From contig NW_025335268.1 in assembly GCF_004798865.1 (NCBI RefSeq), positions 93,917,136 to 93,981,135 on the forward strand: a DNA stretch of 64,000 nt, in the 5' to 3' direction. Under the pieces are notes generated by a model. It was not told where the DNA came from, did not search any database, and saw only the letters and a program-made list of their open reading frames with translations. The position numbers and the translations under genes are program-made. This stretch comes from Varanus komodoensis. Lineage: Eukaryota; Chordata; Lepidosauria; Squamata; Varanidae. Below, piece after piece: positions 21,301 to 31,200 of the stretch (position 1 is the stretch's first letter; each line of letters starts with the position of its first letter).

Positions 21301-24300
21301 AGTATCTCAAATTTCTGGCATAGCTAGAGTATTTTGAAAGTTCTGAAAGGGTAGAGGGCAATTGAAGTGTCAGTTCAACACTTAAAACCAAGAGGATCAC
21401 ATCACTAAGGGGAAAAAATTCTCAACCTTCCCTGCCCGCACAGTCTTTCTGTGCACTTACTCCCTCAGCTTTTACTCTCCATTTTCATCATTTGACACCT
21501 GAAATAGGCAAGGAAATTGACCAGCAAAGACTATACATATCAGAGATCCAAAAGAGTATACTTGTGAAAAAGCAACAAAAATAATAAAAATTATGGGCCC
21601 AACTGCACATTTCTGAAACACAGATTGTTTTTAAAGCCAGGGAACAAGCAACAGTCCTTCCAAAATGCCATATCAATATTTTTGGAAGGACAGCCACTGG
21701 TGAGATCACAAAAAAAGTAAGAGGCACAGGGATTTTTGCTGCTCTTCTCAAGCAGCTCTATAGTTGATTGTCACTACCTGTAATAAAATATGTCCCCTAG
21801 GTTCAGAAGACATGGTAAGACATTGCAGGCAAGAAAAACACTACAAGTCAAGGGTTCTCAGCATGGCTTATTCCAAAAGCCACCCCATGGTAAACACTCT
21901 TGATACCAGATGACACAACAATCCACTATGACTGGCTGTCCATGGTGGAATGTGCCTCTTTAAAAATAAAGTTAGGCTGTACCTTATGTTTGAATGTACA
22001 CTGTGTTGCAGGTTACAGCAGAAAGGTTGCTTTGTAACTTGGGCCAATCTCTCCTTGTACCCAGTTAGCAAACAGTGAATAATCAAAAAGGGGGTTGTTT
22101 ACTCCTAGTTCTTTGGAGCAGGACACAGGAAACCTGAATCTTAGTCACTTTTACAACCTCTCAGTGGCTAGCTACCAAGACAGGCAAAATCTGTGAATCA
22201 CTGCTAACAACTATTCGGACTTTGCTGAAATCCCTATGCTCACCTGCAGGATTCTCATCAATGCAAAGTTGGCTGGTTCCCATGCCTACTGGTTGTTTGA
22301 GTACACTCAATACAGATGTTGAAGGAAAGTATGTCTGAATGGGGTCCCCCACCTGAAATGGAAACAGGAGAGATGAAAAAATCACATCCAGGACCACAGG
22401 ATAAATATCAGTTTGACTTCATTAGACCTTTTCCACTATACTCATGAAGATGGGCCTTTGAACAAGCTTACATTGTAAACTACTAAGCAGGCTTCATCAT
22501 CCCAGAAAATCAGAAGAAAGATAGAGACTGAAAGAGAAAATCTAATATTGAATACTTCTGTCTAGGGAATCTGAAGCGCTGAAGATGTTCAACTCCTATT
22601 AGTCCCAGCCAATGTGCCAATGCTCAGGCATGATGGAAGTTTCTGGCCAGTATCTGGGGATTCTGTAAAATAACCCATGGTGTTGTGCTGTATCAAATGA
22701 CAACATTTTGCCAACCTAGTTCCCTCCTGATATTTTGGACCACAGCTCTCACTGTAGTAAGAGTTGTAGTGAACCACATCTGGAGGGCAACGGGTTGGCA
22801 AGGGCTGCTTTACTACTCACCCACCATCCTCTTCTTCCTCCTAAGCAGAACTTTACTGCTAGCTGAAAGTCAGCTTACCCGGTAAAAGGGAAATGGAGAT
22901 GGCTGAACTTGCTCTACTGAGATAAATGATGATCCTCCATATTGTGCTGAAAGGGCTGCAAAGTTCTCTTTTGTAACCGCTTGTGGCTTCTCTAAATAAT
23001 TCAGTCTTGCTGTATGTAGAAATGAGAAAAAAGTAAGCCCAACAGTAGCATCATTCACTTCATAAATCCATCAGTGGTAAACTACAGATACAACCAGTAC
23101 TTTTTCAGGGCAAGTTATAAGACTAAGTGCTTGTTAGAAGTTTATCCTTCTGCCCCTTCCAAATGCTGAAAGGCGGCAGTTTTTCTGTGATACCCTGGTT
23201 ATAAAACACCCTTCTCCAGAAGGCTTTCTTGGTGCCTCCTTTCCTTTCTTTTAGACATCAATTCATGATTTTTAAAATTATTTCATACACTGTAATGTTT
23301 TGCAATATAAAATAGTATTGTGAGGGTGCTGTCGGCTTAAACACTGGAATTCAAGTTTTACTTTGCTGTTTTAATAGTGAAACGGATAGTATGCCGATTT
23401 GGTTATTGCTTTTAAGTTGGTAATTATGCATTTTATTTTTTTAAAAATACACTGTTAAACACCCAAATTTAATTTTATAAAGAACATATATATGAATATT
23501 TTTATGACTCCATCCAATGTAGCTACCTGTAGCCACCTGAACTTAGAGGATTATGGACATCCAATGGAAGGCAGGAGAGTAATTTTAGTCATTAATAATA
23601 TTAATTTAAAAATTGTTTCCCAGAATGAGTATTCAAGACAATTATAATAATTTAATATAATACAAACGCAGTATATTTGCAGTTGCTCAATCACCTGGCC
23701 AGAACCTATCCCATGAATAGATAAATGATATCCAATATTTTTATTAAGTTAATTCTGCCTTTCCATGGCAAATTATAACTTTGAGTGTCATTTTCTGGTA
23801 CAAAGGCTGGATTAAAATAAAATAGTTATTTTATTTCTCACCATGGCAGTCCAAACTTTTTCCTTTGTACCAGAAGAGGTATCCATGTTGATCACCCAGC
23901 TTTTACTAAGAGGATCCTTGCAGCTACTAACATAGAACTCCCCAGAACCACTAAATTTCTGGGGATTTGATATTTAGTATATAAGGGCAAACTGTATTTC
24001 ATAGTCTGTAAACTCTTTGATTCTGCTTATTGCCTTCTTTCACTATTCCTTAACAAAGTTTTAAGGAACTTTTGTGATTAAGTACAAGTTTCTCTGGCTC
24101 AGCTGCTACAAATTACTAAGCACTGTACTGAAGCAACAGCAGCCACTCAGTGCTTCTGCACAAATGTTGGGTAGTTCTGCTCTTCAGTAGAGTGCAAAAA
24201 CCATGTAAGATTATTTGAGGAAATAGATAAGGGGAAAGCAGGTCTGCTAATAGCACCTTGTAACGTATTTTATGGTTTAGCAGAGAGCATCCACTCTTTC

Positions 24301-27300
24301 ACTCTTCATAAAACATCAATTTCACACCAGCAAATTATTATAGTAAGGTAATACTGAAGTGTTTACAGAACAAGTATGCAGAACTGCATAGGTCAGGTCC
24401 TAGTCACTTTAGTAACAGAATGACATCCGATTTTATGAAGCAGATATTTGCAGCTGAATCAGCAAAACAGTGACCTTTTCAATTGCACTATGAGATTCAT
24501 CTAACTGAATAAACCCATTAAGAGTCTATGCTTACTTCTGTGGCAAGCTGGATATAACGAGCAGGACAACAGTCAAGGACATGAAAATCAAAGGTATAGA
24601 TCTGGATTCAGATTAAAATGCAATTCTATGCATGTCCATGCCCAATGAGTTCAATGGGGGTTATTTCTCAATCTCAATCAATCAATCAATCCTTTATTTG
24701 GTCATTGACCAGCCAATAAATAAAACTCAAATTCAATGGGGGTTATTTTCATGTAAGTCTGCATAGCATTGCAGTCTTAGTCATGCTTGCAGGCAGATGA
24801 GTCGTAACTGAATTAATTCCCATTGATTTCACTGGTCTTCTTAAATTAAAGCATAAAATAAATCTAGATCTAACAAAAGGAAACCAATACATTTTGTTTA
24901 GCTACTGGATTTTACTAATGCTTTAAATAAAGGGATACCTAAAAAAACCCAACCCCAATGTATTTGCATTTTACTGTCAGAAAAAAAAGGGGAATAGGAG
25001 AATGTTGAAGTTATAAAAAGCAGGGTTGACTATTCACACAAACTGAGAAAAACAATCTGTTGTATAATCTATTCAGAAATTCTGGAATTCATTTCACAAG
25101 ATTTAAAAGGAAAAGCTACATAAACAAAAGGCTATGATACTCCTCTATCTTCAGCAAATGCTGAACAGCACATTTTACACTTATATTCCTGACATGGCTT
25201 CAGAGAAGAGTCTTTCATGAGAACAGCAACCATGAGATTGATCCAAACTTACAGTCATTTAGCTGGATACAGAAGAGCACTGTACATCCATCAGCAAGGA
25301 TTTCAGTACGATAAGGAGTGTTATTTCGGAAAATGAGAGATTTTTCCAGACATATATGACTTGTAGCCCTAAGCAAAAATAAACAAAAACCAAAGAATCA
25401 TACATTGTTTATGCAGACTCAAGTCTATTCCACACAGTTTTGTCCAACATATATGGCTAAATGCAACATATATGGCTAAATGCAACATATATGGCTAAAG
25501 ACTCATTTACCGAATAGCCTTTTTTATATTCCTGGCAAACAATGAAGTGCAGTATTATAAATAATTAGAGAGCTGCTTTTCCTCCTGCTGATATTTTTGT
25601 GCTGTTTGTGATACAAGGAGACCATACAGAAGCCATACAAATCTGCTTAGTGTCAAAGTTACCTGGAAAAATCATAACATTCATTAAGTGTGTAGAATCT
25701 TACAGGTTTTAGTTTCATATTATAGAGTGGAAAACCACTTTTTCCTGTATGAACCTGCCTGTAATTTGTGATCATAATCAAAGGCCCTGCTACTTTATTC
25801 TACTACCGAGAAAGGCTAGGTTGATGGGAATTTGAGACAAAACTTTTTCTGTAGTGATATTCTGATTTTTGAACTATCTCTCCAGGAGACAAGATCAGCC
25901 CCCTCCTTATTATGCTTCAAACAAGCAATGGTGATGGTTCTGTTATTCTGACCTTTTAATAGTGCTCTTTAATTTTAATGCCAATCTCTACTTTGCATTA
26001 AGCACACTGTATTAAATACTTTTGGCTGCTTTGATTTTATCATCTATGCAATTTACCATTATTTTATGTGATTTGTATATTGCCTGGAGCAGTTATTAGG
26101 TGACAGGATGGTTAAAAATTTGAAGCTAGCTTACAATGACATACACAATTGAGCCAGCTAGCTCATTGCTATCTACTCACAGCCTTCACCCAACCTCTAG
26201 ATGTTTTAGAATTCAATTCACATCAGCTCCAACCAGCGTGGCAAATTGTCAGGAAACTGGGAATTGAAATCTAAAACATGTGGCGGGCAGCAGGTTGGGT
26301 AAGTCTGCTCTATTGTGACTGGCACCAGCTGTCCAGTGGTGGATGACTTTTCCAGACCAGCTTCCCAATAACATTTTAGTCAAAGATGTCAGGGCTTGAA
26401 TTGGGAACCTTGTGCATATAAAGCGTATGCCTTACTACCCAACCATAAGCCCTCCTGCAAATACATTTCCAAGAACAAACCAAGGCAGAAGTAATAGCAA
26501 CCCAGAGAAAGCTCCTTTCCCCCTTTCCATATATTCATAGAAAAGAGAAAGGAATTCTTCCAGTTCTCTGATGCAGTCCAAGCGACACAGTTTCCAAACC
26601 TACCAGCCATACTCAGAACACATACTTGAATAACACATAGGAAACGTCAGAGAGGAATCTGCTAAAACTCACATGATTATTTGCAAAAAGCATATCTCTG
26701 TCACTCCTTCCAGAACTCTTTTGTACAAGCAATCAAGTCTCTCCTCTCCCAAAAGTCTAGACTTCACTGTTGCCAGATTAATTGGCTCTTCAATCTAGTT
26801 GCTACCCTAAAGTACATGTGGATCAAAAGTGCACACACGCAAACACCAAGCAGAGGAAAGTCAAACTTGCTCACTCCTTTCTGGTTCCACAGCCTACCCA
26901 CTTAATAGCGATTACATAAACTTATTTCACCTGATGCTGCCTGGAAGACAGAAGGAAAAGGGGCACTCGGGGCTGTTCAGGTTGCATTCCGACCCACAGC
27001 TAGAATCGCAGCAGCAGTTGAGGTCACAAAAGCCTGGGTGCAGGTCGCACGAGCAAATTGGCAGCAGTCCTGCTTTTTGTCGGGTGGGGAGACAAGAGTG
27101 AACGGAAAAGAGGATAAGGGATCAAGAGGGCCGGAAAGGCCGTGAGCCATGAAAAGGGCTCAGTAACGTATCCCCAAAGCGGGGGAGGGTAACAACATCG
27201 ACTGCCCCGAGCCATCGACAGCCTCTCCCTCACCGTTTCGAGGCCCGAGGCTCTCCGCGCTCTGGTTTTCGGTCGTCTCGCTGGGAGCCGTCGCGTTCGT

Positions 27301-27417
27301 AGGAAAGTCGTCTGCTCTGAGAGTGCCGTTTTCAATCTCCAGTTCAGCCTTCGCCGACCCCAGCACCGACAGCCGGAGAAAGAGCAACAAAGCGAGGAGC
27401 GGCTCCGTCGCGGCCAT
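12150..27417 (-). CDS. TCTN3: TCTN3, tectonic-3, 14 coding exons
   Basis: Tectonic-3 is a secreted or membrane-anchored member of the tectonic complex at the ciliary transition zone. It gates ciliary membrane proteins and supports Hedgehog signalling; human defects cause orofaciodigital and Joubert-type ciliopathies. I placed 14 exons by matching remembered human TCTN3, all with GT-AG introns and agreeing phases: 27417-27234, 27069-26931, 25368-25253, 23009-22879, 22352-22244, 19502-19384, 19034-18999, 18606-18532, 18416-18291, 17407-17312, 14915-14818, 14369-14204, 13769-13644, 12377-12150. The product is 582 residues (human 607). Landmarks are a signal peptide (about 1-24), the tectonic Cys motif [20 protein letters not shown] (64-83), GNPGYIMG (357-364), PPRGQP (533-538) and a hydrophobic C-terminus. 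It is TCTN3 rather than TCTN1 or TCTN2 because of [18 protein letters not shown] and the PPRGQP tail. The gene looks intact. Introns range from 115 bp to 2.7 kb and hold the repeats listed separately. Confidence 0.95.
13516..13607. repeat. 46-bp perfect tandem duplication
   Basis: Two identical 46-bp units (13516-13561 and 13562-13607) beginning TAGCTAAGACTCATTGTGG lie in TCTN3 intron 13. The lack of any mismatch suggests a recent duplication or an assembly artefact. Confidence 0.97.
13644..13769 (-). CDS. TCTN3: TCTN3 exon 13
   Basis: It encodes [20 protein letters not shown], then [15 protein letters not shown] (human [20 protein letters not shown]). The acceptor is TCTCTATAG and the donor AAG|GTTTGT. 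Phase 0/0. A 46-bp tandem duplication lies 36 bp past the donor. Confidence 0.93.
14204..14369 (-). CDS. TCTN3: TCTN3 exon 12
   Basis: It encodes [20 protein letters not shown], then [20 protein letters not shown] (human [20 protein letters not shown] and GNADPAQKGGWTRILNRHC). The acceptor is TTGGTTACAG and the donor CAG|GTAACA. Phase in 2, out 0. Confidence 0.92.
14818..14915 (-). CDS. TCTN3: TCTN3 exon 11
   Basis: It encodes [20 protein letters not shown], then [12 protein letters not shown] (human MTLLQSQGNGSCSVKRHEV and QFGVNAIS). The acceptor is TTTCCTCAG and the donor CAG|GTAATG. Phase in 0, out 2. Confidence 0.92.
15545..15640 (+). repeat. Sauropsid interspersed repeat fragment
   Basis: The stretch TAGGTCTGTTAGTCTATAAG GTGCCAGGAGCC followed by CTGCAACAAGCTAACACAGCC matches a very common sauropsid repeat. 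Related pieces occur near 280-345, 48130-48215 and 62640-62745. I cannot name the family with confidence. Confidence 0.5.
15740..16023 (+). mobile_element. CR1 LINE 3' end
   Basis: It contains the CR1 signature CACTGGGCATGTTTAGCC, then GGACCTGACGGCCCTCTGGC and the tail TTCTATGATTCTATGAA, the short 3' repeat typical of CR1. It is 5'-truncated with internal deletions, in TCTN3 intron 10. Confidence 0.85.
16770..17300 (+). mobile_element. L2-like LINE endonuclease fragment
   Basis: The translation gives [11 protein letters not shown], the GDFN box of apurinic endonuclease, then [14 protein letters not shown] and WSDHY, the SDH box. This is the 5' part of an L2 second reading frame, broken by stops and frameshifts. 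It runs antisense to TCTN3 and ends next to the donor of exon 10. Confidence 0.8.
17312..17407 (-). CDS. TCTN3: TCTN3 exon 10
   Basis: It encodes [20 protein letters not shown], then [12 protein letters not shown] (human [18 protein letters not shown]). I set the donor at CCT|GTATCC because this keeps the human residue spacing to exon 11 exactly (21 residues from GxPL to LQNQ). The frame stays open beyond it. An L2 fragment begins within about 10 bp of the donor. Confidence 0.88.
17600..17812 (-). mobile_element. tRNA-derived SINE (Sauria type, minus)
   Basis: On the minus strand the box B-like GTTCCAGTCCCCTCTCAGC and the CACTGAGTAACTTTGGGCCA region are followed by a tail ending AAGGCAGGGAATTC. 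The order is that of the squamate Sauria SINE. It lies in TCTN3 intron 9. Confidence 0.75.
18291..18416 (-). CDS. TCTN3: TCTN3 exon 9
   Basis: It encodes [20 protein letters not shown], then [10 protein letters not shown] (human [20 protein letters not shown] and GASLQQHFIL). The acceptor is TTTCTAG and the donor GGG|GTCAGT. Phase 0/0. Intron 8 upstream is only 115 bp. Confidence 0.92.
18532..18606 (-). CDS. TCTN3: TCTN3 exon 8
   Basis: It encodes 25 residues from VNIIPVSEP to [10 protein letters not shown] (human VPVILTSQA to GNTCQNVVSQ). The acceptor is GTCCCCAG and the donor GAG|GTACCT. Phase 0/0. Confidence 0.9.
18999..19034 (-). CDS. TCTN3: TCTN3 exon 7 (36-nt microexon)
   Basis: It encodes only [12 protein letters not shown], between CCCTTACAG and CAG|GTGAGG. 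Phase is 0 on both sides. It aligns with VPRSMTDPQNMEFQ of human TCTN3, two residues shorter. It is too short for ORF-based gene finders. Confidence 0.85.
19384..19502 (-). CDS. TCTN3: TCTN3 exon 6
   Basis: It encodes [20 protein letters not shown], then [13 protein letters not shown] (human FLESKSTTCTRFF and NAASYYNFTVLK). The acceptor is AATTTCATAG and the donor AAG|GTGTCA. Phase in 1, out 0. The open frame runs past the donor, so an ORF-only call would add false residues. Confidence 0.95.
19808..20204 (+). mobile_element. hAT-like non-autonomous element, copy 1
   Basis: It begins CAGGGATGGCAAACC and ends GGTTCGCCACCATTG, imperfect inverted ends of the hAT type. The interior has GCAGCTAATGAGTCGCGGC and a (TA)n run. 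There is no coding capacity. Confidence 0.8.
20379..20796 (+). mobile_element. hAT-like non-autonomous element, copy 2
   Basis: It begins CAATAATGGTGAACC and ends GGTTCGCCACCACTG. It is collinear with copy 1, but the (TA)n run is replaced by (CA)n near 20523-20541. There is no coding capacity. Confidence 0.8.
22244..22352 (-). CDS. TCTN3: TCTN3 exon 5
   Basis: It encodes [20 protein letters not shown] and ends DENPAG (human [20 protein letters not shown] and ESNPAG). The acceptor is CCATTTCAG and the donor GCAG|GTGAGC. Phase in 0, out 1. Confidence 0.95.
22680..22812. repeat. Degraded MITE-like repeat
   Basis: The phrases AGAGTTGTAGTGAACCACAT CTGGAGGGCAACGGGTTGGC match the right half of a squamate repeat usually reading GGAGTTGTAGTCCAACA then CATCTGGAGGG. 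The left half is degraded. It lies in TCTN3 intron 4. Confidence 0.5.
22879..23009 (-). CDS. TCTN3: TCTN3 exon 4
   Basis: It encodes [19 protein letters not shown], then AQYGGSSF and FPFYR (human NLNYFQKLQ, AEFGGESF, SFYR). The acceptor is CTACATACAG and the donor CGG|GTAAGC. Phase in 1, out 0. Confidence 0.93.
24650..24748 (-). mobile_element. Short retroposon tail with 17-bp target duplication
   Basis: TTCAATGGGGGTTATTT occurs perfectly at 24650-24666 and 24732-24748. Between them are 65 bp whose minus strand ends in (ATTG)n, like a LINE tail, after CCAAATAAAGG. This is a severely 5'-truncated insertion in TCTN3 intron 3. The family is uncertain. Confidence 0.75.
25253..25368 (-). CDS. TCTN3: TCTN3 exon 3
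   Basis: It encodes [19 protein letters not shown] and so on (human SSSWVCVDNSVIFRSNSPF). The acceptor is TTTTTGCTTAG and the donor GACT|GTAAGT. Phase in 2, out 1. Confidence 0.9.
25445..25501. repeat. 19-bp tandem repeat, three copies
   Basis: The unit CAACATATATGGCTAAATG is repeated three times in TCTN3 intron 2, about 80 bp upstream of exon 3 in transcript sense. Confidence 0.9.
26187..26306. repeat. Foldback MITE-like element
   Basis: The left end CACCCAACCTCTAGATGTTTTAGAATTC (split as CACCCAACCTCTAGATG, TTTTAGAATTC) pairs with the right end AATTGAAATCTAAAACATG and CAGGTTGGGT. The element is a diverged foldback in TCTN3 intron 2. A related one lies at 47592-47718. Confidence 0.6.
26931..27069 (-). 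CDS. TCTN3: TCTN3 exon 2 (tectonic Cys motif)
   Basis: It enters in phase 1 after AAAAAGCAG and carries [19 protein letters not shown], the hallmark of tectonics, ending at FCLPGSI (human FCLPGSV). The donor is ATCAG|GTGAAA. Phase out is 2. Confidence 0.95.
27234..27417 (-). CDS. TCTN3: TCTN3 exon 1 (start, signal peptide)
   Basis: It encodes residues 1-61 plus one base. The start [20 protein letters not shown] gives a clear signal peptide, cleaved near GSAKA, and three N-glycosylation sequons follow (NGT, NAT, NQS). The donor is ACG|GTGAGG. The ATG has G at -3 and G at +4. Intron 1 is only 164 bp. Confidence 0.92.
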
Positions 27418-27605
27418 AACGGACGCATTTCTTCGTTGCTAAGAGATCGGCGTCGCAGCCTCACAACGCGCGAGCGCAGAATGAGCACGTCACGATCCCA
27501 ACTGCAGCGGAGCTAGGAAGGAGTTGCATTTACGAAGCAGAGATAGGAAGAGCCGTTGGAGTCGTCACTTCCGGTCTCGATACTTTCTCCCGCCCGTGTG
27601 GCGCC
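27418..27605 (-). promoter_or_regulatory. TCTN3: TCTN3 promoter and 5' UTR in a CpG island
   Basis: The CpG-rich stretch extends from about 27160 to 27600. The minus strand has GACCGGAAGTGACGAC (27577-27562), an ETS site joined to a CRE-like half, and no TATA box. An out-of-frame ATG lies at 27428, 11 nt before the TCTN3 start. Transcription probably starts between about 27480 and 27560; the site itself cannot be seen. Confidence 0.7.
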
Positions 27606-30448
27606 TTGAGGGAGAGCTGCATGTGGAGAAAAAAGGAGCAATCAGCCTTTGTGCTTGAGTGGCCGAGGTTCTTCAGAAGTAGTGACAACAAAGGCAGCTG
27701 TTCATGTGCTGTCCAACTCCGGCCTTACTTTGTGCGAAATACGTACCGTCGGAATGTGAAAACACTGAAATGCAACGTACCTGCCTGCAAGAATGGCGCA
27801 TAAGGAGTTTGCATGCAATTAGGTGCTTAATTTCGGTGGATGAAATCATAGGGGGAAGGGGTAATCTAGAGAGAATGATTTTATGCTGCCATTGAAGGGT
27901 TGTTTATAATGGGGAAATTCGTTTAGAAATACAAGCAGCCTCGCTTCTAACTTGCAGTCTTCTAACTTGCAGTCTTAATGGCTACATTGTTCGGTTGTTA
28001 GACCCAACAATGTAGCGTTCTCTCAGCTACTGCCCATCTCCCAGCCTGAATTAGGGGCTTTGTTGGCGTTAGCAGAGTGTTGTTAAGTGTCACAAAGCTT
28101 CTAAAGACACTGTTTATGAAGTCCTGCTTATAGTAGTTTCACTGAAATGAATGGAAGTTAGAGTAATTGAATAAAATCTACAGGAAATGAATCCGGAATT
28201 AAAGCATGTCCTATCTTCGCTGTTACTTTTTGTTTGGCCAGGGTGGATTTCTGTCACAGCTAAGATTAAATCCTGGATTTCTGTGTTGATTTATATGGGC
28301 AGTTCCAATTTCTGCTCTAAGGTTTTTACTGTAAATTTGGCAGTACTGCAACTAGAAAGTATCATTAATGTACTTGGAAAATGCAGACTGACTTTCCCCA
28401 ATCTGAGGTCACCCAAATGTGCTGGACCTCAGCTCATATTGTCCTTCAGCCAGTGAGTCCGCATCTAAAAGGCATCAGTTAGGGAAGGCTGCTATAGTGC
28501 GTGCATGCGTGTGTAAAGGGGATATGTAGGGAAAAGACACATGTATTTCAAAGCAACAACTACTACAATGCTTTGCAGCCTGGAGCTAGAGTTGAGCTTC
28601 TGGAAAAAGCGGGGGGGGGGGGGAAGCAAAGGACCATGAGGACTCCATAGACAAGAGTAGGCAACCACTTATAGGCACCACTGTTCTACCAGACATCTTT
28701 CTTTCCTGTCAGGGAAGGCACTCAACCTTGGTAGGCTCCCCCTTCCACTTTTTAAAAATTAACATTTTCTAACTGGCAGCTGGGATTGCTGTGAAATAGG
28801 TTTCTTTTAGTGCTGAAAACTGGCTTCGAAGGAGTTGTTTATTGTGCTTCGAAGGAGTTGTTTATTGTTTATTCAGACCCCACCTCTTCCTTTTACTTAG
28901 CCATTTGGGTGGAAGTATTTGTATTTTCCCATTCCTGCCATGGTAGCTATTTTGTAATGGCTCCTGGGACAGTTTCTCAAATTGCCATGTGGGCCCATAG
29001 TCCCAACATTTGCCTACCCCTTGGAGAAAGAATGAGGAGGAAAGATAATGCAAGTGAAAAGAGTATAATTCAAAGACCAAATGGCATGAGTTCATTTCTT
29101 TCTTCTCAGAAATGCAGACTATGGTAAGAGGAATTCTAAGAGAAGTCATGCTTTCCCGGGGTAGGGATATGCTAGCTTCAGTGTTGTGGAACAGCTAAAA
29201 AAATACTACAAGAAAAAATTTTAGCCATACTGATCATGAGTTAATGTTTATATTTAATAATTTCATGTAAAAAAAGAAATCATCTTACTGGGTTGTCTCC
29301 TGTTTGATATGACAGTTGTCTGACTTGGTTTGCCACCATCAGCTCCACTAGGGGTCACCAACACTTAAGTCTAAACTTCTGTGTACCGGCTGTTTCATTC
29401 CAGTTCTGTGACACCAATGGGTGGATATTTTAAAATATGCAAACCCTATTAACTGAAGGGCAAAGATACTCTGGCTTGTTAACTACAATCTGTGGGATTA
29501 TGATCGAACACGTCTAAGTCAGACTCCTCCCTAAATGTAACAATAGTTGTGATAGTCGACCTAGTTGGTATGAGGGGAACTGCAGGTTCACACATGGGGT
29601 ATATGTGCTTGGCTGAGGAGTTAATGGGGCAAAGCCTCTGGTTTGTTAGAATGTGTTCTGTATTTTTATGGAGAGAAGTCCTGCTGTGTCAATATGGCAT
29701 TGCTACTGTTCTTGCACAATCAACTAGAACTCAATTTCTAGGATTTTAAAAGTATTCCTTGTTTCACTTTTAAAGCCACAGTCATATCATTTTGACCTTG
29801 AAAGGTATGTTACACATACATGAGTTAATGAAGCACAGTAGAGGGAGCTCTGTGAACCATGAAGGTGTAGCTGAAATTGCATTTCCCATGAACTCCCCAG
29901 GTGGTCTTAGATAAGGCCTCAACTTCTGTTTGTTGTGCACAGTCTTAGTAGTGGATTGTTGTAAATATTACTGAGATTACGTATGTGAACTGTTTTGAAC
30001 CCTCTAAGAAAATATGCAGCAGTATTAAGTAATTAAAACAAGGGATTATTTTATTTCATTCTGTTGCCTGCAGTGTTTAGTTGTGACTCCAGCTACTTTG
30101 TTGAAAGTACAGCCTGTGCAAAAAGCTGGTGTCCAGCTGGTGTTCATCTTTAGGCAGAGTGAAGCGGATGCCTCAAGCAGCAGTTGCTGAGGGATGGATG
30201 GTAATAGCCAGGAGCTGGAAGGCAGAGCTGTGTACCCGTTAAGCTAGCCTGTTGTCCTCAGCTGCAATAGAAAAAATAGTCCCATCACCAAAGTTGAACT
30301 AAGTTTCAGCCCTTAGTCTGGTTGGATTTTGTAAACGGGATGGGATAGGTGATTGTGGCAGATGATGTCTGCCTGGTCTGCAGCATGGCTGGTAATAAGG
30401 AAGTGCCAGTGCTGCATTTCTACAAGTCCTAGATTTACTACATCACTG

Positions 30449-30450
<2 letters not shown>
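27606..30450. other. Intergenic DNA upstream of TCTN3
   Basis: No gene is recognised. There are two short tandem duplications: TTCTAACTTGCAGTC twice at about 27945-27974 and GCTTCGAAGGAGTTGTTTAT plus TGT twice at about 28823-28868. A run of 14 G lies near 28609-28622. A plus-strand frame of 65 codons starts at 27606, next to the CpG island, but has no recognisable domain. Confidence 0.6.

Positions 30451-30500
<50 letters not shown>
30451..30500. repeat. (TC)n microsatellite
   Basis: Twenty-five uninterrupted TC units. They make long Ser-Leu or Arg-Glu runs in overlapping frames, which are not genes. Confidence 0.97.
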
Positions 30501-30503
<3 letters not shown>

Positions 30504-30969
30504 CGCAGACTGGGTGGGTGGGTTTGCCCAACACAGCAGCCCACACTGCAGCACAAACCCACCACGTGTCGTCTGGGTTGTTTTCCCCGGGTGCCCACAA
30601 TATGCCTGACAGATGATCAGGCACATGGTGGGTTCCTGGGCACTCCCTCCCACTTTGGTTCTCCTGCAGGTATCCCAGAGGGAATACCAAAGTTTTTCTC
30701 CCTCCATGATCACAAGCTGAAAGCCAAGCTGCAGGTTTTGCTGGCCACCCCAAAGTGCTGCTTGGGGAATTTGTTATGGCTCTCACTGGCAGTCCTCTGT
30801 TAGCCATTTGTCAAGAGATGGATGAGGTTTTTGCCACATGAATTAGTGGCGAGGTAGCTTGACCCATGATGCGTCATGTTGCCTGGGTTAGAATGATATG
30901 TCAAGCCATCATCAGTCTAACAACTTCTAATGGTTTATAAGCTAAATGATGATGTGACTGCCTTGCTTA

Positions 30970-31200
30970 CAGTTATGGTCACTGCACCCAAAAAAAGACA
31001 TGGTAGAGTAGGAAAAAGTATTAAAAGTGGTAGCTCAGATGATCAGGGGGTTACAACAGCTGACATTGTTTAGTTTAGAAAAACGGGCAAGTAAGGGGAG
31101 AGATGATAGAGATATGCTGAATTGTGCATATTGTGAGGAAAGTGCAGAGGGAGACATTTTTAGATGCTAGAGCCCTGAGTCATCCCATTTTTACTGCAGG
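30970..31200 (+). mobile_element. CR1-like LINE fragment
   Basis: ACAGTTATGGTCACTGCACCC is followed by AAAAAGACATGGTAGAGTAGG, TCAGATGATCAGGGGGTTA and TTTAGTTTAGAAAAACGG. This is the collinear pattern of the CR1 3' region (GTCACC, GACATTGTAGAGCTGGAAAA, AGATGATCAAGGG, TTCAGTTTAGAAAA). Confidence 0.75.

Noticed and set aside
27024-27488. A 154-codon minus frame over the TCTN3 promoter and exon 1
   Set aside because: It is Arg-rich, out of frame with tectonic-3 and has no ATG at its listed start. It is a CpG-island shadow, apart from the upstream ATG reported separately.
30313-30807. Frames with long Arg-Glu or Ser-Leu runs
   Set aside because: They are translations of the (TC)n tract.
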